Part shown: piece after piece, positions 56,538-64,000 of the stretch | How the letters are laid out: each line of letters begins with the position of its first letter | Position numbering within the stretch: position 1 is the stretch's first letter | Notes under the pieces: model-generated | Seen by the model: only the letters and a program-made list of their open reading frames with translations | What the model was told of the DNA's origin: nothing | Databases searched by the model: none | NCBI RefSeq assembly: GCF_023159225.1 | Contig: NC_063171.1 | Location: 9,659,886 to 9,723,885 of the forward strand | Length of the DNA stretch: 64,000 nt | DNA from: Perognathus longimembris pacificus | Lineage: Eukaryota > Chordata > Mammalia > Rodentia > Heteromyidae | Direction: 5' to 3' | Program-made: the position numbers and the translations under genes

Positions 56538-57396
56538 ATGCCAATCCAAATGGGCAGAAGAAACACAAGAAAGATGGCAAACAATAGAGTCTTATCTCCA
56601 ACACTAAACAAGCAGAAAGCACAGCAGTCAATCAAAGACATAGAACAGAACCCTCAAAATGCTCTACAAAGTCTACTGATAAACATGTCAAATGAAAAGT
56701 TTGAATCAATACATCAATCCTTCCATAAATTAATAGACAATTTAATGGCCTTGACAAAAAGAAAGATAAATGAACTTCAAGAGTGAAATGAAAAGATAGC
56801 TACCCACCTAAAAGATTTAAGAGACAGCATACAAAACCAAATTAATGAAGTAAAGAAGTCCATGCAGGACCTAAGAGATAATTACAGCAAGGACATGAGA
56901 ATCATCAGGAAAGACCAGTCAGAACGAAAAGAGATTCGAAATCAAGTAGCTAGCCTACAGTCCCAACTAACTGAAGCAGAGGATCGAATCTCTGGAGCTG
57001 AAGATTCCCTAGAATCTATGGAGAAAGACAAAAAAAAAAATACAAACTAATCCAATCGACAAAACAGATCACTACAGGAGCTCCAAGACATAACCAGGAA
57101 GCCAAATTTAAGTCTAATAGGTATTGAGGAAAATCTAGAGAAAGAAGTTAATGGAATAGGCAACCTATTTAACAGAATATTAGCCAAGAACTTCCCAAAT
57201 ATCCAGAAGGATAGGCTTATACAGATACAAGAAGCATTTAGAACCCGAAACCAACCAGACCAGAATAGGACATCCCACCCAAACATTGTGCTCAAAACAG
57301 GATCAATAGACCACAAGGTAAGAATCCTTAAATGTTTCAGGGAGAAGAAAATAATCACATATTCAGGAAAACCAATCAGAATTACCACAGACTTCT
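56538..57396 (+). pseudogene. L1 ORF1 (remnant): L1-B ORF1 remnant
   Basis: One frame is readable almost throughout: a basic start (MPIQMGRRNTRK), coiled coil (56600-57030, for example QSQLTEAEDRISGAEDSLES), RRM-like region (RKPNLSLIGIEENLEKE) and the start of the C-terminal domain (GKPIRITTDF). In-frame stops occur at 56784-56786 (TGA), 57048-57050 (TAA, next to a run of nine A) and at about 57394-57396 (TAA). After that the C-terminal domain breaks up with further stops. It is older than, or differently decayed from, L1-A ORF1. Confidence 0.85.
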
Positions 57397-57689
57397 AAGC
57401 AGAGACCATGAAAGCAAGGAAGTATACCAAACCCTAATAAAAATAACTACCAACCAAGAATACTGTACCCAGCTAAGAACTCATTCATAGCCAAAGGTCA
57501 AATAAAAGTATTTCACAGTAAGGAAAAACAGAAACAATATATCTCCACCAAACAACTTTATAGAAAATCCTCAAAGATGTACTACTCATGGAAAATAATC
57601 AAAATCACAATACACACAGAGAAATGAGCCCTAAATAGAAAACCAGAATATTAGATCAAGAATTGGGAAGACACAGCTTTTAACAAGAT

Positions 57690-60600
57690 AGCTATAATGA
57701 AAGGAAGAACGATCATCTCTCAATCCTAACTCTCAACATTAATGGACTTAATTCTCCAATCAAACAAAATAGGCTCATAAGTTGGATAAAAAATCAAGAT
57801 CCATCTTTCTGCTGCCTCCAAGAGACACGTCTATCCAGCAAAAGTAAACATATTCTAAAAGTGAAGGGCTGGAATAAAATCTACCAAGCAAATGGCCCCC
57901 ATAAGCAGGCTGGAGTTGTAATCCTAGTATCAGATAAAATTGACTTCAAATTACAAATGGTAAGAAAAGACAAAGAAAATTACTACAAACTGATAAAGGG
58001 ATCTCTCATACAGGAGTATATAAACATCCTAAATATCTACACACCAAATACAGGAGCACGCAGTTTCATCAAACAAACACTACTGACTCTAAAAACACTC
58101 ATAGACCCAAACACATTGATAGTTGGGGACTTTAACACTCCACTATCATCTCTGGACAGATCGACACACCAAAAACTGAGCAAAGAAACCACAGAACCAA
58201 ACAACTGCATAGACAAACTAGACTTAACCGACATCTACAGAATATTCCTTCCTGTAACAACTGAATACACATTCTTTTCGGCAGCACATGGAACATTCTC
58301 CAAAATAAATCACATCTTAGGACACAAAGAAAATCTGTACAAATTCAAAAGTATCAAAACCATTCCCTGCATTCTCTCAGACCACAATGGAATAAAATTA
58401 GAGCTCAACCCAAACAGCCACCACAGAAAATCCTACAATTCATGGAGACTAAACAACACACTGCTGAACCATCAGTGGGTCATTGAAGAAATTAGAACAG
58501 AAATTCAAATGTTTATGGAATTCAACCAAGAGGAGTACACAGAGTATCAGCTCCTTTGGGACACAGCAAAGGCAGTACTCAGAGGAAATTTTATATCTCT
58601 GAGTGCCTACACCAAAAACTGGAGAAATAACAACTCAACAACTTAAGGAAGCACCTTAATCTCCTCAAAAGAGAACAGCAAGCCAAACCCCAAGTCAATA
58701 CACAGAAGCAAATAATTAAAATCAAATCAGAATCAAATGAATTAGAGAAAAAAAAAACATCAAAAGGATCAACAACACAAAGAGTTGGTTCTTTGAAAAA
58801 ATCAACAAGATAGATAGACCCCTAGTAATCATGACCAAAAGCCGAAGGCAGCACACACATAAACAAGATCAGAGATGAAACATGTAACATCACCACAGAA
58901 ACAACCAAAATTCAGAACACAATAAGGGACTATTTTGCAAACCTTTATGGCAACAAATTCGAGAACCTGGAAGAAATGGATGATTTCCTAGAAATAATTG
59001 ATATCCCCAAAGTTAACCATGAAAATTTTAACCTTCTAAACAGACCCATATCCAGCATTGAAATAGAAAGGACAATAAGTGATTTCCCATTCAAGAAAAG
59101 CCCAGGTACAGATTTATTCACAGCAGGATTCTACAAGGCCTTCAAAACAGAACTCACACCAATATTTCTCAAACTCTTCAATGAAATTGAAAGAGAAAGT
59201 TCACTACCAGGCACATTCTATGAAGCCAGTATAACCTTCATCCCCAAACCAGGCAGGGACTCATCACAGAAAGAGAACTATAGACCAATTTCCCTGATGA
59301 ACATAGATGCAAAAATTCTCAACAAAATTCTGGCCAATCAACTTCAAAGGTTAAAAAAAAAAAAAAAAAAAAAACATACACCATGATCAAACTGGATTCA
59401 TCCCAGGGATGCAAAGTTGGTTCAATATACTTAAGTCAATTAGTGTAATCCACTACATCAACTGGAGCAAGGTAAAGAACCACATGGTTATACCTGTGGA
59501 TGCAGAGAAGGTGTTCAATAAAATCCAGCACCCATTTATGCTAAAAGCCCTGGAAAAGCTGGGATTCCAGGAAACACTCCTGAATATAATAAAGGAAGTT
59601 TATGACAAAACAACAGCAAGCAAATTCTAAATGGTGAAAAGCTAAAGCCATTCCCTTTAAAATCAGGACAAGACAGGCATGTCCGATCTCTTCCCTTCTC
59701 TTCAACATACTACTAGAATTCCTAGCCAGAGAAATTAGGCAAGAAGTAACATTAACGGGATCCAAACAGGAAAAGATGAAGTTAAACTTTCTCTCTTTGC
59801 AGAGGACATGATCCTATACATAAAGAAGCCCATAGCCTCTACCCCCATGCTACTAGAGCTGATCCAAAACTTTGTGAAAGTAGCAGGATATAAAATAAAC
59901 CCCTCAAATATCAATGGCCTTTCTATATGCTAATGACCCAAACACCAAGGCTGAAATCAGGAAAACAACTCCTTTTGCAATAGCCTCAAAAAACATAAAA
60001 TACCTAGGAATAACCTTAACCAAAGAAGTGAAAAACCTCTATGATCAGAATTTTAAAAACATGCAAAACGAAATTGAGGCAGAACTAAAGAAACGGAAAA
60101 ACCTCCCATGCTCCTGTATTGGGAGGATTAATATAATCAAAATGGCAATATTGCCAAAGGCTACCTACAAATTCAATGCATACCCATTAATATCCCAACA
60201 CCATTTTTTAATGAAATTGAGGAAGAAATCCAGAAATTAATATGGAACAATAAAAGACCCAGAATAGCAAAAACAATCCTAAGCAGAAAGAACAGTGCTG
60301 GAGTAATTACAATACCAAACTTCAAGCTGTATTATAAAGCTACAGTAAGAAAAAACAGCTTGGTATTGGCACCGGAACAGGCCTGAAGACCAATGGAACA
60401 GAACTGAAGACCCAGAAATGAACCCACAGAACTACGCCTACTTAATCTTTGATAAAGGAGCTAAAATGTGGGATGGAAGAAAGATAGCCTCTTTAACAAA
60501 TGGTGCTGGGAAAAACTGGTTCAACACCTGCAACAACATAAAACTAGATCCTCATATATCACCGTGCACCAAAATCAATTCCAAATGGATCAAAGACCTC

Positions 60601-61545
60601 GAAATTAAAACAGATACCCTGAAAACACTAAAGGAAGGAGTAGGAGAAACACTTGGGCTCCTTGGCACAGGACAGAACTTCCTTAACAAAGACCCAGAAA
60701 TGCTACAAATCAAAGAAAGGATGGACAAATGGGACTGCATCAAACTGCAGAGCTTCTGCAGGGCAAAGTACATAGCTCACAAGATAAACAGAAAGCCCAC
60801 AGATTGGGAAAAGATCTTTGCTAGCCATACAACGGACAAAGGCCTCATATCTAAAATATATGCAGAACTGAAAAAATTAAATTCCTCCAAAACAAAACTG
60901 CAAAGAACCAATAGCCCCATCAAAAAGTGGGCTAAAGACTTAAAAAGAAAAAAAAAAGACTTAAAAAGAGACTTCTCTGGTGAGGAAATGAGAATGGCCA
61001 GGAGACATATGAAAAAATGCTCTACATCACTGGCCATAAAAGAAATGCAAATCAAAACAACATTGAGACTCCATCTCACCCCAGTAAGAATGTCATATAT
61101 CAAGAAAACTAACAATAACAATTGCTAGAGGGGATGTGGCCAAAAGGGAACCCTACTTCATTGTTGGTGGGAATGTAAACTGGTTCAGCCACTCTGGCAA
61201 GCAGTATGGAGATTCCTCAGAAGGCTAAACATAGAGCTCCCCTATGACCCAGCAGCCCCACTTTTGGACATCTACCCAAAAGACCACAAACAAAAACACA
61301 CTAAAGCCACCAGCACAACGATGTTCATCACAGCACAATTTGTCATAGCTAAAATATGGAACCAACCCAGATGCACCTCAGCAGACAAATGGAGCAGGAA
61401 AATGTGGTACAATAGAATTTTATGCCTCTATCAGAAAGAATGACATTCGTAAGGAAATGGAAGGACTTGGAAAAAATTATACTAAGTGAAGTGAGCTAGA
61501 CCCAAAGAAACATAGACTCTATGGTCTCCCTCATAGGGAATAATT
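57690..61545 (+). pseudogene. L1 ORF2 (remnant): L1-B ORF2 remnant
   Basis: The endonuclease domain reads in one frame to 58646. LNINGLNSP, CCLQETRLS, VGDFNTPLS and LSDHNGIKLEL are kept, but the IDH-type catalytic aspartate is asparagine (KINHILGH, about 58299-58325). The reverse-transcriptase domain begins at 58976 in another frame (KSPGTDLFTAGFYKAF). It meets a 22-A run at 59353-59374, and its catalytic box reads FAEDMILY (59796-59819) instead of FADD. C-terminal parts are readable at 59914-60240 and 60418-61128; the latter holds an in-frame 7-codon duplication ([13 protein letters not shown]) at 60934-60969. A TAG at 61126-61128 is premature. Non-functional. Confidence 0.9.
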
Positions 61546-62068
61546 ATCACAGGTTTAGGCTAGTCACAGCAGAGGATCACAAGAGCCCAATGGCTATGCC
61601 CTTATGAATGCATAAGATAATGCTAAGTGAAATGAACTCCATGTTATGGAAACGACTGTTAGATCACTGTTGTAATTACTTTCTACATGCCATGTGAAAT
61701 CGTAGCTTCTATTGTTGATGATCCTCTTGTATCCCCTTCCTGTGATTGTACCTGTCCTGTCACTGCATCTTGTCTGAGTCCATTGGAACCTGTGTATACT
61801 GATATTAGAACTAGGAAAGTGAAAGGGAATACCAAAATGGAGAGACACAGGATAAAAAGACAATCGACTCCAAAAGCAATACTTGTAAAACTGTTTGGTG
61901 TAAACCAAGTGAACAACTTATGGGGGGGGGGGGGAGATGGAAAAGGGGAGGGGGGAGCGGGGAATGAGGGAAGAGGTAACAAACAGTACAAGAAATGTAT
62001 CCAGTGCCTAACATATGAAACTGTAACCTCTCTGTACATCAGTTTGACAATAAATAAGAAAAAAAAAA
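61546..62068 (+). repeat. L1-B 3' UTR with G-rich tract
   Basis: It contains a run of 14 G at about 61922-61935, followed by GGGGAGGGGGGAGCGGGG, then the shared GTAACCTCTCTGTACATCAG box and AATAAA-like tail. L1 3' UTRs commonly hold such guanine-rich, quadruplex-capable tracts. Confidence 0.8.
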
Positions 62069-62118
62069 GATACATGACAGTGACCAGGCCTGGAATTCAA
62101 GCCCCAGTAGTGGTGCAC
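62069..62118 (+). repeat. Composite SINE, 3' part (continuation of 53836-54025)
   Basis: After the second copy of the target duplication the Geo half resumes: CCAGGCCTGGAATTCAAGCC CCAG-type ending, then a CACACA tail. Confidence 0.8.
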
Positions 62119-62316
62119 ACACATATAAAAAAGCACCCTTCTGAAAGGTTACATATGAATCCCATGATTCTTAAATTAAGCAATTATGTCATATAAGGGA
62201 AAGAACCAAATAATTATTTGGAAATTAAAGAATTTAGATGTATATTTTTTCCCTCAAATCCCCTTATCAAAGTGAGGATTTTATTTTACTCTTTCTAGAA
62301 CAATAGTTCGTCTTAA

Positions 62317-63123
62317 ATCTATGACCCAGCAATTCCACTCTGGGGCATTTATCCAATAGAACACAAAGAGGGCCACACTAAAGTAACAAGCACAATCAAA
62401 TTCATTGCATCATTGTTTGTCATAGCCATGATATGAAACTAATTCAGGTGCCGCACAGTACATGAATGGATAGAGAAAATGTGACATATAGAGGCAACAA
62501 AATTCTATTCATCCATCAGAAAGAAAGAGACTGCACCATTTGTAAGGAAATGGAAAGACAGAAACAAATTATACTAAGTGAAGTAAGCCAGACTCAAAGA
62601 AACATAAATGGGGTGGTTTTCCTTATTTGTGGTAACTAGAATGTTGCTATAAATCTATAAGTAAACACACAGGATGATTTTATAAATAATGAACTGAATG
62701 TGATAAATTATTTATGTCTTAGGCATTCACAAAGAGTGAGACCAAAGTAGGATATTCTTAGGAGAAAATCACACAGTTGCAATTATTACATACATTTGAC
62801 CATATAAAATAGTATTTATTGAAATGACCTCCAGGAACTGGGAAAAAAGTTTTTTTTCCCTTTGTTACTGTTTCAGTGCATTTTTCTTTTCTTTTTTTTA
62901 AATTTGTCTTTGAGAGTGTAAGCGGGGCACAGAAATGGTCGGCCAAAGGGTAAACAAATGCATTAGTGACTCTGACTAGACATTAGGTTGAAAATGAACT
63001 TGTGAATGGGGAGGGCAAAACTAGGAGACAGTGAAGGAAGCTGTAAGATTGTATTCTATCTCATTTATGTAACTGTAATCCCTCTGTTCATCACCTTTAA
63101 AATAACAATAAATAATTATAAAA
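62317..63123 (+). mobile_element. L1-F: 3' end fragment
   Basis: TATGACCCAGCAATTCCACTC, ATGAATGGATAGAGAAAATG, CACCATTTGTAAGGAAATGG and a 3' UTR ending GTAACTGTAATCCCTCTG and AATAACAATAAATAATT. It is 5' truncated, with the same 3' organisation as L1-D and L1-E. Confidence 0.85.
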
Positions 63124-63377
63124 CTATTTTCAGGGCTAGTTTAAACACAAATTGTTACACTTTGTCAGAGTAACCCAATTTACAGGTCTTGGGTATGGCT
63201 TGGATATTTGCAGTTTTTCAGAATTACTACCAGGCTTATCCAGGCCCTCCCTGACTCTGAATCCAGTGTTCTAAGAGGCAGGGAAGACTTTACAGGTGTT
63301 AGGAACAGATTTCTTCTTAGGCATAATTTGGAGGATGAAAAAGTCCAAATAGTAAAAAAAAAAAAAAAAAAAAAGAT
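63124..63377. other. Unique DNA ending in poly-A
   Basis: Nothing recognised; an A-run lies at 63355-63374. Confidence 0.4.
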
Positions 63378-63650
63378 ATCTGCTGCTCACCAATGGCTCA
63401 TGGTTATAATCCTAGCTACTTATTCAAGAGTTTGGGATGTGAAAATTAAAGTTTGAAGCCAGCTTGGGCAGAAAATTCTTCAATATTCCATCTGCAATTA
63501 ACCAACAAAAAAGCAGACAGCAAGCCTGGCTCAAAATGGTAGAGGTCCAACCAACAAAGTGCCTGGCTCAAAATGGTAGAGGTCCAACCAACAAAGTAAG
63601 CTCAGCAAGTGAGAGCCTAAGAGGAAATCCTAGTATTAGAAAAAAAAATC
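63378..63650 (+). repeat. Composite SINE with internal 37-bp tandem duplication
   Basis: CAATGGCTCATGGTTATAATC and GAAGCCAGCTTGGGCAG mark the left half. The Geo half contains a 37-bp unit starting GCCTGGCTCAAAATGGTAGA, present twice exactly at 63524-63560 and 63561-63597. The tail is A-rich with ATCA repeats. Confidence 0.7.
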
Positions 63651-64000
63651 AATCAATCAACAAAATGGAATAACAAAAGACATATAAACCACTGTGTATC
63701 TGAAATTTAGAAAAGAAACTCTCCTTTCATGGATACCAGTGACAGTAGTTTCTCATGAACTGAGTCTATAAGCTATTACCTAGCAGGAGTGTCTTCTCCT
63801 ATGTCTGTAGTGAATCTATCCCTTATCACAATTAAATGAAAATTTCTCACAGATACAGGATGACAAAATGATGTCTTAAACATAAACTGGCCCCTAATCT
63901 ATATTTTAAGTGGGAAAAAATTGCCTGAAAGCTTGACAATGAGATTTTTTTTTAAAGTTCCATCCTCATAACTAACAAAACTGACTAGATCCCAGGCCAC
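63651..64000. other. Unique intronic DNA
   Basis: Nothing recognised up to the window edge. Confidence 0.4.

Larger units (their letters stand above)
54026..62068 (+). mobile_element. L1-B: full-length, inactive LINE-1 interrupted by a solo LTR
   Basis: It begins GACTTCTGGGAAGAAGGCAG and ends TTTGACAATAAATAAG plus poly-A. The target duplication is GATACAGGACAG (54014-54025) and GATACATGACAG (62069-62080), 11 of 12 identical. The split halves of the host SINE confirm the boundaries. Without the 591 bases due to the LTR insertion it is about 7.45 kb, full length. Several stops and frameshifts interrupt both frames. It is antisense to RGS7. Confidence 0.93.

Overview
This window is vertebrate, and specifically rodent, genomic DNA. 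It is AT-rich, gene-poor, packed with decayed retroelements and contains no bacterial-type operons. The diagnostic repeat is a dimeric SINE whose left half resembles an ID element (tRNA-Ala-derived) and whose right half begins with a GCTGTGGCTCAAGTGGCAGAG-like core. This matches the IDL-Geo family described from the rodent superfamily Geomyoidea (kangaroo rats, pocket mice, pocket gophers). I infer a geomyoid rodent and cannot name the species.

Only one host protein-coding feature can be supported: a 97-nt internal exon on the minus strand (27035-27131). It encodes the start of the DEP domain of a regulator of G-protein signalling, RGS7, and has intact acceptor and donor splice sites. The window is therefore best read as one exon plus about 27 kb of downstream and 37 kb of upstream intron of RGS7, a gene with very long introns. 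No second exon was recognised by eye.

Layout. 1-3115: mostly unique DNA, one composite SINE and a possible old LTR. 3116 to about 6370: an ERV1 (gammaretrovirus-like) provirus reduced to a collapsed 5' LTR, a tRNA-Pro primer binding site, leader, an env tail, a polypurine tract and a 3' LTR, carrying a young SINE. 6371-18346: SINEs, microsatellites, one solo LTR-like element and unique DNA. 18347-25354: a full-length but dead L1 (L1-A). 27035-27131: the RGS7 exon. 27565-29378: two abutting, oppositely oriented L1 fragments. 29.4-53.8 kb: SINEs, MIRs, long purine/pyrimidine microsatellites, a U6 pseudogene and two L1 3' ends. 53836-62118: a three-layer nest, in which a SINE is split by a full-length L1 (L1-B), whose 5' UTR is itself split by a solo class II LTR with a perfect 6-bp target duplication. 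62.3-63.1 kb: another L1 3' end. The rest is unique DNA.

Almost every LINE and LTR element lies on the plus strand, antisense to RGS7, as expected if sense insertions in introns are selected against. No retroelement reading frame is intact. I found no evidence of a novel gene system; the interest lies in the nested insertions, the modular SINEs, microsatellite formation at SINE tails and the isolated conserved exon.
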